Below, in pieces: positions 1 to 5,300 of a stretch of 5,438 nucleotides of DNA. The notes below the pieces were generated by a model. It made no database searches. It worked only from the letters and a program-made list of their open reading frames with translations, and was not told where the DNA came from. The stretch is taken from NCBI GenBank assembly GCA_946541285.1, contig CAMNJG010000114.1, positions 1 through 5,438 on the forward strand, given 5' to 3'. Position 1 is the first letter of the stretch, and every line of letters begins with the position of its first letter. The stretch is from an uncultured Clostridia bacterium (lineage in GTDB: Bacteria > Bacillota > Clostridia > Peptostreptococcales > Anaerovoracaceae). A program made the translations under genes and the position numbers.

Positions 1-169
1 TCCTGTCTCCTGCTTCTATTATAGAGAGTTTTCCGGCGAACTGAACAGTTTTTCGATTTTTTACCTCAGATATTACGGATTTGCAAAGAATTCATTCTGC
101 GCAATCCGTAAAGGCGATTTGTGCGTGATTCTGAAGCGAAGACAGTTTCGTGGAAATTCTGTGGGATTC
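1..169. other. Non-coding or decayed sequence at left edge
   Basis: No gene can be supported here. One plus-strand frame stays open from base 2 into the fragment that ends at 280, but the translation before about base 170 has no ATG start, no ribosome binding site and no resemblance to a known domain. The one notable structure is an inverted repeat at 73-111, listed separately. Confidence 0.5.
73..111. repeat. Inverted repeat in left intergenic sequence
   Basis: TTACGGATT at 73-81 is the exact reverse complement of AATCCGTAA at 103-111. Skipping one bulged T at 82 extends the stem by two more pairs (83-84 with 101-102). The loop is 16 bases. No T-run follows on either strand, so it is not an intrinsic terminator. 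A perfect 9-bp repeat at this spacing is expected about once by chance in a window this long, so significance is modest. Confidence 0.4.
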
Positions 170-280
170 TTTCATTTACAAGACGGCACGTATCTCCCGC
201 TGCGCGTGCTGGCAGGATCGCTCGGCCTGCAGGTAGACTGGGATGACGCGACCAGTACGGCCAGTATTCTGTCTGCCTGA
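170..280 (+). pseudogene. 3' remnant of a copper amine oxidase N-like stalk domain gene
   Basis: The last 34 codons before the TGA at 278-280 encode DGTYLPLR, then a short Ala/Leu/Gly-rich helix, then VDWDDATSTASI. This matches the conserved second half of the copper amine oxidase N-terminal-like domain (Pfam Cu_amine_oxidN1 type: N/DG-x-x-YVPLR-x(8-10)-LG-x-x-V-x-WD). In Firmicutes that domain decorates secreted and cell-wall proteins and is not itself an oxidase. The first half of the domain, a signal peptide and any start codon are missing: upstream in the same frame the translation stops resembling the family at about codon 170. An intrinsic terminator follows 40 bases after the stop, which fits the true end of a once complete gene. 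Alternatives are a frameshifted gene whose 5' part lies before the window, or a deletion scar. Confidence 0.6.
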
Positions 281-319
281 TGTACTGATTTCGTTTTACG
301 GATTTTCTGAATGAACAAC

Positions 320-367
320 GCCAGCCTGTACTGTGGAGATCACCACGGTACAGGCTGGCTGTTTTTT
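320..367 (+). terminator. Strong intrinsic terminator
   Basis: A 17-bp stem starting GCCAGCCTGTAC (320-336) pairs with 343-359 through a single G-U wobble, around a 6-base loop, and is followed by six T residues at 362-367. This is a textbook Rho-independent terminator reading rightward, downstream of the fragment ending at 280. Read leftward the hairpin sits about 50 bases past the stop of the minus-strand reductase, but the tract that follows (GTTGTTCATT) is a poor U-run, so bidirectional use is possible but weaker. Confidence 0.9.
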
Positions 368-408
368 ATGGAAATAGATGGATGCTCGATATGTCTTATA
401 TCAAACCA

Positions 409-1194
409 TTACGCCATAGCAACTTTGCCACCATCAATGCGCAGGGAAGCTCCATTGATATGACCGGCCAGATCAGAGGCCAGGAATACGGTTGCTGTAG
501 CGACTTCAGCCGGATCGGCATATTTTCCGTCCGGGTACTGGGCAGCGAAGGTGGCCAGAGCCTGTTCGCGGGTGTAGCCTTCGCCGAGCCACTGCTCTTC
601 GATACGACGCATCATCGGGGTATCGACAGCGCCAGGGCAGATGGTATTGACACGGATACCTTCCTGAGCGACTTCCAGCGCAACACATTTGGACAGTCCG
701 CCGGCGGCGTGCTTGGAAGAAACGTAAGGAGCCATACCGGATGCTGCAACGAACTGGCCTTCACTCGTGATGTTGACGATAGCGCCCTTCCCCTGTTTCC
801 TCATCTGAGGAACAGCGTATTTCATGCCATACATGACGCCGAATACATTAATGTCATATACTTTAAGGAAATCATCCCGGGTAAGCTCGGCAATCGGCTT
901 GTAGCTTCCGTTATCGCCGGAATTGTTGACTAATACGTCCAGGGAACCCCATCTGGCGATAGCGCCTTCAACCGCAGCCTTCACTTCTTCTTCCTTGCTT
1001 ACGTCCACTACAAAAGTAGCGACATGATCCTCTGGAACACCAAGCTCATCAACGAGGGCATCCAGCTTGGCCTGTGTGCGGGAGGTAATCGCAATCCTGG
1101 AGCCTTCCTTTGCGAATGCCCTGGCAATTTCTTTGCCGATACCGCCGGTAGCACCTGTAATCAGAACCACCTTATCTTTTAAATTGGAATCCAT
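409..1194 (-). CDS. Short-chain dehydrogenase/reductase (classical SDR, FabG-like)
   Basis: A 261-residue protein of the usual length for classical SDRs, NAD(P)(H)-dependent cytosolic oxidoreductases with a Rossmann fold. Visible motifs in order: the glycine-rich dinucleotide loop TGATGGIG (13-20); Arg39 at the end of strand beta2, which favours NADPH; Asp64-Val65 contacting adenine; NNSG (90-93), a variant of NNAG; Asn116, Ser144, Tyr157 and Lys161 forming the catalytic tetrad (YVSSK at 157-161); PGAVDTPM (187-194); and a C-terminal IDGG (253-256). All catalytic residues are present, so it should be active. The substrate cannot be read from the sequence: FabG-type 3-oxoacyl reductase, sugar or polyol dehydrogenase and hydroxysteroid dehydrogenase are all possible. 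No pathway partner is adjacent; it is monocistronic and divergent from the SLH-TNT gene. The start is fixed by AAAGGAG six bases upstream. Confidence 0.93.
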   Translation of the reverse strand: MDSNLKDKVVLITGATGGIGKEIARAFAKEGSRIAITSRTQAKLDALVDELGVPEDHVATFVVDVSKEEEVKAAVEGAIARWGSLDVLVNNSGDNGSYKPIAELTRDDFLKVYDINVFGVMYGMKYAVPQMRKQGKGAIVNITSEGQFVAASGMAPYVSSKHAAGGLSKCVALEVAQEGIRVNTICPGAVDTPMMRRIEEQWLGEGYTREQALATFAAQYPDGKYADPAEVATATVFLASDLAGHINGASLRIDGGKVAMA

Positions 1195-1200
1195 TGTGTG

Positions 1201-1207
1201 CTCCTTT
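1201..1207 (-). promoter_or_regulatory. Ribosome binding site of the SDR gene
   Basis: Reading the minus strand, AAAGGAG lies six bases before the ATG at 1194-1192. This supports the Met-Asp-Ser start. Confidence 0.85.
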
Positions 1208-1228
1208 CTTTGTCGTTCGCATTTGTCT

Positions 1229-1298
1229 GTAGCTGATCCTGGACATGTATTTCTTTTTTTATGACCGATCTTCTGAATTTGTCACTACGGTCAGCTAC
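1229..1298 (-). repeat. Overlapping inverted repeats in the SDR mRNA leader
   Basis: GTAGCTGA (1229-1236) is complementary to TCAGCTAC (1291-1298), and TGACCG (1262-1267) is complementary to CGGTCA (1288-1293). The two stems share bases 1291-1293, so they could form only alternatively in the leader RNA of about 135 bases. No known riboswitch consensus is recognised. Repeats this short are common by chance, so this is a weak call. Confidence 0.25.
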
Positions 1299-1310
1299 AT
1301 TTTCCACTGC

Positions 1311-1330
1311 TGAAAAACAAGCTTTTTTCA
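1311..1330. promoter_or_regulatory. Possible operator dyad at the SDR transcription start
   Basis: TGAAAAA (1311-1317) and TTTTTCA (1324-1330) form a perfect 7-bp dyad with a 6-base centre. It begins directly after the transcription start expected near 1332 from the minus-strand promoter, a typical place for a repressor site. No regulator gene is adjacent, so the binding protein is unknown. Confidence 0.35.
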
Positions 1331-1338
1331 ATATGAAC

Positions 1339-1368
1339 ATTATATTGGAAGAATAAAAGAACTGTCAA
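1339..1368 (-). promoter_or_regulatory. Sigma-A promoter of the SDR gene, perfect hexamers
   Basis: On the minus strand, TTGACA (complement of 1363-1368) and TATAAT (complement of 1339-1344) are both perfect consensus, separated by 18 bases. The predicted start is near 1332, giving a leader of about 135 bases. A promoter this close to consensus implies either strong expression or tight repression; the dyad at 1311-1330 would suit the latter. Confidence 0.75.
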
Positions 1369-1380
1369 TAAAAGTTATCA

Positions 1381-1410
1381 ATGTCACAATTTTCTTACTG
1401 TGCATATAAT
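1381..1410 (+). promoter_or_regulatory. Probable promoter of the SLH-TNT gene
   Basis: TATAAT at 1405-1410 is perfect; ATGTCA at 1381-1386 matches the -35 consensus in 4 of 6 positions at 18-base spacing. The predicted start is near 1417, leaving a leader of about 150 bases. The -35 elements of the two divergent promoters are only 12 bases apart (1368 to 1381), so a regulator bound between them could affect both genes. Confidence 0.5.
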
Positions 1411-1434
1411 AGATATGCGTAGTAAAGCCTGAGG

Positions 1435-1515
1435 GGGGTCATACCCCGGTTTCTGGAGATGAAAAATTTTTACACAGGCTATGTATCCATATTATTGGAT
1501 CGATTTTATGATACA
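1435..1515 (+). repeat. Small inverted repeats in the SLH-TNT leader
   Basis: GGGGT (1435-1439) pairs with ACCCC (1443-1447) across a 3-base loop. Further along, ATCCA (1485-1489) pairs with TGGAT (1496-1500), and TGTATC (1482-1487) pairs with GATACA (1510-1515). None is followed by a T-run, and no riboswitch class is recognised. They may be leader structure or protein sites; each is short enough to be chance. Confidence 0.25.
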
Positions 1516-1552
1516 ATAACCGTAAAATAAGGAGAAATTTTTTGACAGGTCG

Positions 1553-1558
1553 AGGAGG
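1553..1558 (+). promoter_or_regulatory. Ribosome binding site of the SLH-TNT gene
   Basis: AGGAGG lies six bases before the ATG at 1565 and fixes the start of the signal peptide. Confidence 0.85.
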
Positions 1559-1564
1559 AAGACA

Positions 1565-2737
1565 ATGATTCAAAAAAAATGGAAGACTGTTGTGATGAGT
1601 ATCGTATTGACTGTGAGTATGATACTCGCCATGCCTCTGTCTGTTCTGGCGGAGCCAGTAGAAGCAGGCGGGCAGGATCAGACAGTGCCGCAGGCAAGCG
1701 CAGAAGAAAAAATGGCTGGCTTTTCGGATGTGGATGCCCGGGAATGGTATTATGACGGCGTATTCTGGGTTATCGAAAAGGGCATCATGAACGGTACGGG
1801 GGATCACGCCTTCGAGCCGTTAACCTCTGCCAGCCGGGCCATGATTGTCACAATGCTCTGGAGGATGCAAGGAAATCCGGAGGTTGACGGTGCTGTCACA
1901 TTCCGTGATGTACAGGACGGCCAGTGGTATACAGACGCAGTCCGCTGGGCGGTAGCCAATGATCTTGTAAACGGTTACGATGTGGATACCTTTGGAACAG
2001 ACGACCCGGTTACCCGTGAACAGCTGGCGACGATCCTTTACCGTTATGGACAGAGATTGAAGGATCAGGGTTTTACCGGCACATGGGCTTTCCCGCTGAA
2101 ATTCGAGGATGCGGATCAGGTATCCGGGTACGCTTATGAGCCGATGTGCTGGATGACCATGAACGGCATTATTCAGGGGATGAATGAGAAGATACTTCAC
2201 CCACAGGGCGAAGCGTCCCGGGCACAGGTCGCGACAATCCTGATGAGATTCTGTGAAAAGCTGACCATGGAAGGGGAGACTGATCCTCCGTCTGAACTGA
2301 CGCCGGAAGACAGGGCAAAGATTGATGCCTGGATATACAGACCGGATGACGCAGTGTACCTGTCTCACAAAACGGTATTTGACAATCCCGTATACTATAA
2401 TCAGGAAACGGGGGAGATCAACTGGCCGGCCAATAATGGCGCGGTGGAAGGAACGAATGAGCTGATTGTCCTGGAAGAAGGAACCGAAATCGATCGCTTT
2501 GGCGCGGAGACGGGTTTTTTTCTTGCGGCCATTAACACGCCATATGAACAGAGATCCTGTGCCCCAGGGAGTGACCAGAAGGAATATCATCAATATAGAG
2601 TGGTCAAACCCATAGAGGGAGTAGAAAAGGGAATTACCTCACCGTGGTTTGATGAACCAGGCGGCGGACTGCAGTATATGATGCCGGAATCAGTAGAAAC
2701 ACTCATTCAGGAAGGTTATCTGGAGCGTATTCAGTAA
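1565..2737 (+). CDS. Secreted S-layer-anchored protein with C-terminal TNT (NAD+ glycohydrolase-type) domain
   Basis: A 390-residue exported protein. Residues 1-29 are a Sec signal peptide (Lys-rich start, hydrophobic core, cleavage likely after Val-Leu-Ala). Three SLH repeats follow, at about 51-96 (FSDVDAREWYYDGV, then SRAMIVTMLWR), 110-158 (FRDVQDGQWYTDAVRWAV, then TREQLATILYR) and 178-228 (FEDAD, then SRAQVATILMR); SLH repeats bind pyruvylated secondary cell-wall polymer. After an acidic, Pro-rich linker (about 235-265), residues 270-389 match the TNT domain: NPVYYNQETGEINWP (274-288), GTEIDRFG (306-313), TPYEQRS (325-331), YHQYRVVKP (341-349), SPWF (359-362), PGGGLQY (365-371) and a final GYL (384-386). 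TNT domains hydrolyse NAD+ to nicotinamide and ADP-ribose. Arg311 and Gln370 sit in the most conserved motifs and are probable active-site residues, by family analogy from memory. The catalytic region looks complete. No clear terminator follows. No TNT immunity gene is recognised beside it. Activity is inferred, not shown. Confidence 0.88.
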   Translation: MIQKKWKTVVMSIVLTVSMILAMPLSVLAEPVEAGGQDQTVPQASAEEKMAGFSDVDAREWYYDGVFWVIEKGIMNGTGDHAFEPLTSASRAMIVTMLWRMQGNPEVDGAVTFRDVQDGQWYTDAVRWAVANDLVNGYDVDTFGTDDPVTREQLATILYRYGQRLKDQGFTGTWAFPLKFEDADQVSGYAYEPMCWMTMNGIIQGMNEKILHPQGEASRAQVATILMRFCEKLTMEGETDPPSELTPEDRAKIDAWIYRPDDAVYLSHKTVFDNPVYYNQETGEINWPANNGAVEGTNELIVLEEGTEIDRFGAETGFFLAAINTPYEQRSCAPGSDQKEYHQYRVVKPIEGVEKGITSPWFDEPGGGLQYMMPESVETLIQEGYLERIQ

Positions 2738-2790
2738 GAAGAACGAGGAGTTGTTTTGACAGGTTTTTTTCGCACGGTGTCATGATGATT

Positions 2791-2833
2791 TTCGTTCGAT
2801 TTTATTGATACTATCGTCCGATTATGTTATCCT
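2791..2833 (+). promoter_or_regulatory. Promoter and probable autoregulatory operator of the toxin-antitoxin operon
   Basis: TTGATA (2805-2810, 5 of 6 to consensus) and TATCCT (2828-2833, 4 of 6) are 17 bases apart, placing the start just before the Shine-Dalgarno. Two near-identical sites, TCGTTCGATT (2792-2801) and TCGTCCGATT (2814-2823), lie exactly 22 bases apart, about two helical turns, on either side of the -35. Each contains a small palindrome (TCG-TT-CGA; ATCG-TC-CGAT). Paired palindromes across the promoter are what Phd/YefM antitoxins bind for autorepression. The assignment is inference. Confidence 0.5.
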
Positions 2834-2859
2834 TAATTTCAGGAAAGGAGGCTGATCCC

Positions 2860-3075
2860 ATGTCTATCACCGCAACGGAACTGAAAGCAAATCTTGGAAA
2901 ATATCTGCTTTTGGCCGCAACGGAGGATGTGTTTATTACACAGTATGGTAAAGTCGTAGCCAAACTGACAAATCCATTCCAGGATCGGGTGGAAATTGCG
3001 GAGACCCTTTTTGGTATTCTTCCCCAGACCATGACTCTTGAGGAAGCGCGGGCAGAGAGGTTGAATGAAGTATGA
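2860..3075 (+). CDS. Type II antitoxin, Phd/YefM-like
   Basis: A 71-residue protein with the layout of Phd/YefM antitoxins. The N-terminal part (1-40) gives MSITATELKANLGKYL, then VFITQYGKVVAKL, the family's DNA-binding, dimer-forming region (compare the usual form: beta strand, ATELK/R, then I-x-x-x-G-K-x-V-A-x-L). The C-terminal part (about 48-68) has LFGILPQTMTLEEARAERL, the short helical segment that wraps the partner toxin. ATG 2860 is chosen over an in-frame ATG at 2824 because AAAGGAGG (2844-2851) lies eight bases before it, the extra 12 residues do not look like the family, and the upstream ATG falls inside the probable promoter. Its stop overlaps the toxin start by ATGA, so translation is probably coupled. 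It should neutralise the toxin and, with it, repress the operon. Confidence 0.88.
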   Translation: MSITATELKANLGKYLLLAATEDVFITQYGKVVAKLTNPFQDRVEIAETLFGILPQTMTLEEARAERLNEV

Positions 3076-3509
3076 GAGTACTGTTAGATACGAATGTTAT
3101 TGTCGATGTCCTTCAGCGTCGGGAACCCTGGTTTTCTGATGGAAAGAAGATTTTCTATGCGATTGCTAACAAACAGATCATCGGGTGCATTACAGCCAAA
3201 GAAGCCGCAGACATCCATTATTTTTCACGGAAGCAATTTACCGGGCAGAAAAACGTGGATGCAAAAGCTCGTCAGGTCATGACAAAACTCTATGCCTTGT
3301 TTGAATTGATTGACACTCTTGCTATCGATTGTCAGAATGCCATCGCAATAGAGAATAATGATTATGAGGATGCGATTATGATCGAAAGTGCCACACGGGC
3401 CGGACTTGACTGTATTATCACCAGAAACCCGGATCATTTCAAAACTGCTGCCATCTCCGTGTATTCCCCGGCAGAGTTTGTTGCTGGATTGTCTGAAACA
3501 GAAGAATGA
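3072..3509 (+). CDS. PIN-domain toxin (VapC-like ribonuclease)
   Basis: A 145-residue PIN-domain protein, the usual length for the PIN_3 branch of VapC-like toxins, which are Mg2+-dependent RNases that cleave tRNA, rRNA or other RNA. Motifs: LLDTNVIVDVL (4-14) with metal-binding Asp6; Glu44 in TAKEAADI; DYEDAIMIESA (97-107) with Asp100; and CIITRNPDHF (114-123) with Asn119 and Asp121. The acidic cluster is complete, so the nuclease should be active. A GAGAGG (3055-3060) lies 11 bases before the start, rather far, so ribosomes arriving from the antitoxin probably start it through the ATGA overlap; this keeps antitoxin in excess. The RNA target cannot be read from the sequence. The cassette sits between two SLH genes and may simply be a mobile stabilisation module. 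Confidence 0.9.
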   Translation: MRVLLDTNVIVDVLQRREPWFSDGKKIFYAIANKQIIGCITAKEAADIHYFSRKQFTGQKNVDAKARQVMTKLYALFELIDTLAIDCQNAIAIENNDYEDAIMIESATRAGLDCIITRNPDHFKTAAISVYSPAEFVAGLSETEE

Positions 3510-3522
3510 ACTTCCCTGTAGA

Positions 3523-3558
3523 CAATTCCAACCTCGCTACGCATCGGGGAATTGGTTG
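3523..3558 (+). repeat. Alternative hairpins just after the toxin gene
   Basis: CAATTCC (3523-3529) pairs with GGAATTG (3548-3554). A competing stem, CAACC (3529-3533) with GGTTG (3554-3558), overlaps it. No T-run follows, so this is not a terminator; a role in protecting the 3' end or nothing at all are both possible. Confidence 0.35.
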
Positions 3559-3637
3559 CATCTGACCACCCGCTGTGCTTGAACCGGTCGAATAAATCAG
3601 CGTTTCCATAAGTCTGTCAGACTCAGAACGAAAGCAG

Positions 3638-3680
3638 AAAATCCCGGCTGATGTCAGTGTGACACCGGCCGGGATTTTTT
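3638..3680 (+). terminator. Intrinsic terminator of the toxin-antitoxin operon, probably bidirectional
   Basis: AAAATCCCGGC (3638-3648) pairs perfectly with GCCGGGATTTT (3668-3678). Inside it a second stem, TGTCA (3652-3656) with TGACA (3660-3664), closes a 3-base loop. Six T residues (3675-3680) end the plus strand. On the minus strand the A-run at 3638-3641 gives four T residues, followed by CTGCTTTC, so the same hairpin may stop transcription from the transglutaminase gene, whose stop is about 170 bases away. It separates the convergent units. Confidence 0.9.
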
Positions 3681-3851
3681 ATGAGTCTGTGTTGTGGAAT
3701 GGTCTTCCTGTCTTTTGCGACGAGATCCTGACGACTTTTTAAAATGGGCGGAGCACGCAGGATTTCCTTTCGGTCCAAACGTAACCGGCAGATGTTGACG
3801 TTAGTACTTCTGCAGGCCGTGAACAGTGACAGCGGAAAAGGAACGAATACT
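3681..3851. other. Intergenic sequence between convergent genes
   Basis: Together with 3510-3637 this makes a 342-base gap. Apart from the hairpins listed, I see no gene, no further terminator and no repeat worth calling. A long plus-strand reading frame beginning at 3744 is the opposite-strand shadow of the transglutaminase gene. Confidence 0.6.
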
Positions 3852-5270
3852 TTACTTCAGTGTAAACGTTTTCCGCAGATCACTGTTGGCAAAACGCGTC
3901 GCCATTGCGGCCACCTGTTCCCGTTTGATCGGGGTATCCGGCGCAAACGTGCCGGCTTCGTCATTACCGGTGAGGATACCGGCGTTATACAGACGATACA
4001 CAGCTTCGGAATAGGAAGCTGCGCTGTGGACATCCGGGATACGGGTGATCTGGTTGATCGCCGGGAGCGCCTCGTCCGGAAGCGCGGCGGACATGATGGC
4101 AGCGAACTGTGCCCTGGTCGCTGTCGCGAGAGGATCATACTGTCCCTGCGCCATGATGCCGTAGTTTACCGCATAATCGACATATACCTGATGCCATGGA
4201 TCCCGCTGGAGGAACAGGCCGGAACCTTCGTAATAGCGATTGTGCAGGCGGTCCGCGATCGCCAGGGTCTGCGCGATGGTCAGATGGTCACCTACCCCGA
4301 AGCGGCCGTCGCCATTGCCCAGGAGCAGGCCGTATTCAAAAGCATCCTTCACATTTTCCTCATACCATGCTCCCGATTTCACGTCCGTAAACTGTCCCGG
4401 AAGGTAGGTGTTGTTTTTCCAGAAATTGAAAAGAGATCCGTAACGGGCGTCTACGTCCTCATAGGACGGGGTTCCGGCAGCGTCCTGTATGGCCTGGTTG
4501 TACAGTCCCGTGACAGTGGCAGCATTGGCAGCCAGCAGGTCAGAGTAGGTATGATCCCACTCATGGCTGTTTTCCCATTCTTTCGTGTCAGCAATCATGA
4601 AGTACTGGTGAGGGATCGTTTTGCTGCCGCGGCGTACATAATAGGAGTGGTCGATCCGGATGTCAAACCAGTAGTAGGTTCCGTTAATCAGCACATAATT
4701 CCATTTGTGGCTGACTTTCGAGCCGTTCGGATTGATGAACTGGCCGGGGATGATATGGCTGTCATAGCCCAGATGTCCTAACAGGACCGCGAACAGGGCG
4801 GAATAATTGACACAGTCCCCGGTCCGTTTCAGCATCATTTCCCTGGCTTTGTACGCGACGCTGGAGTTGGCGTCAAAAGAATAATAATCGTAGCTGTCGT
4901 CTCCCAGTCCCCAGTACGGTTCCATTTCGCGGCGGATGACGGCCTTTCCCTGATAGATCCGCTGCTTCGTGTTGTTTTCATAAGATGGCGCGATGGCAGC
5001 GACGGCTTTTTCATCATAATACAGCGTGCCGTCCCAGTTGTTTCGCTGGCAGTGTGTAATAATCCAGTCATAGACCGCCTGGATCTGGTCGCGTGCGCTT
5101 TTCCCGGACAGCGGGATTTCGGACAGGATCTGCTCAGCCTGATAGTCCACGTCCGCGTAACCGGTCAGGACCGGGACACTTCCGTAGGTGCCTGTGGCTT
5201 CCGCCGGAAGTGAAATCACAGGGACAAGCAGCAGAACCGCGAGAAGCGCGGGAATCAGTCGTTTTTTCAT
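3852..5270 (-). CDS. Secreted transglutaminase-like protein with C-terminal S-layer (SLH) repeats
   Basis: A 472-residue exported protein. Residues 1-25 form a signal peptide (MKKR, Leu/Val-rich core, likely cleavage after Ala-Glu-Ala). Residues about 60-245 are a transglutaminase-like (papain-fold) domain: a leading YDWIITHC helix (67-74), GDCVNYSALF (151-160) with nucleophile Cys153, SHKWNYVLINGTYYWFD (187-203) with His188 and Asp203 completing the Cys-His-Asp triad. Three SLH repeats follow at about 292-345 (FTDVKSGAWYEENV), 355-398 and 408-462 (IPDV, then KREQVAAMATRF) and would hold it on secondary cell-wall polymer. Family members cross-link, deamidate or cleave proteins; which applies here is not readable. 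The 41 extra residues encoded from an in-frame ATG at 5393 are rejected: AAAGGAG lies five bases before ATG 5270, and the signal peptide begins there. It is a single-gene unit convergent with the toxin-antitoxin operon. The middle SLH repeat is the most diverged. Confidence 0.92.
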   Translation of the reverse strand: MKKRLIPALLAVLLLVPVISLPAEATGTYGSVPVLTGYADVDYQAEQILSEIPLSGKSARDQIQAVYDWIITHCQRNNWDGTLYYDEKAVAAIAPSYENNTKQRIYQGKAVIRREMEPYWGLGDDSYDYYSFDANSSVAYKAREMMLKRTGDCVNYSALFAVLLGHLGYDSHIIPGQFINPNGSKVSHKWNYVLINGTYYWFDIRIDHSYYVRRGSKTIPHQYFMIADTKEWENSHEWDHTYSDLLAANAATVTGLYNQAIQDAAGTPSYEDVDARYGSLFNFWKNNTYLPGQFTDVKSGAWYEENVKDAFEYGLLLGNGDGRFGVGDHLTIAQTLAIADRLHNRYYEGSGLFLQRDPWHQVYVDYAVNYGIMAQGQYDPLATATRAQFAAIMSAALPDEALPAINQITRIPDVHSAASYSEAVYRLYNAGILTGNDEAGTFAPDTPIKREQVAAMATRFANSDLRKTFTLK

Positions 5271-5275
5271 AGAAG

Positions 5276-5282
5276 CTCCTTT
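5276..5282 (-). promoter_or_regulatory. Ribosome binding site deciding the transglutaminase start
   Basis: On the minus strand AAAGGAG lies five bases before the ATG at 5270-5268. This chooses the Met-Lys-Lys-Arg start over the in-frame ATG at 5393. Confidence 0.85.
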
Positions 5283-5300
5283 CCTGAAGAAGTAATTGTC

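Noticed and set aside
1..30. Minus-strand TATAAT (complement of 18-23) with an AGGAGA just before the left edge, as the start of a gene outside the window
   Set aside because: No acceptable -35 is present, and the purine stretch is too close to the -10 to be a ribosome binding site from that promoter; the neighbouring sequence would be needed.
382..933. 183-codon plus-strand open frame
   Set aside because: Antisense shadow of the SDR gene, whose complete motif set leaves no doubt about the coding strand.
1417..1520. Riboswitch (for example cyclic-di-GMP type) in the SLH-TNT leader
   Set aside because: An AAAGCC and a GGGG/CCCC stem drew attention, but the conserved paired elements and spacing of the class are not there.
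1542..1547. Perfect TTGACA just upstream of the SLH-TNT ribosome binding site as a -35 element
   Set aside because: Its -10 would fall at or beyond the start codon, leaving no room for the Shine-Dalgarno in the transcript.
1820..2593. 257-codon minus-strand open frame
   Set aside because: Antisense shadow of the SLH-TNT gene; no ribosome binding site and low-complexity basic/hydrophobic translation.
1540..2764. 11-bp direct repeat TTTTGACAGGT at 1540-1550 and 2754-2764 flanking the SLH-TNT gene, as possible insertion scars
   Set aside because: About three or four 11-bp repeat pairs are expected by chance in a window of this length, the repeat is T-rich, and no mobility gene or inverted ends accompany it.
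2824..2859. Longer antitoxin start at ATG 2824
   Set aside because: No Shine-Dalgarno precedes it and it overlaps the probable promoter, while AAAGGAGG is well placed for ATG 2860.
2860..3509. The toxin-antitoxin pair acting as immunity for the TNT protein
   Set aside because: Both proteins have full motifs of a Phd/PIN pair, their own promoter, and overlapping genes with a terminator; nothing resembles a TNT immunity factor.
3744..4781. 345-codon plus-strand open frame
   Set aside because: It lies opposite the transglutaminase-SLH gene, which has a signal peptide, ribosome binding site, catalytic triad and three SLH repeats. The plus-strand translation resembles no family and has no ribosome binding site.
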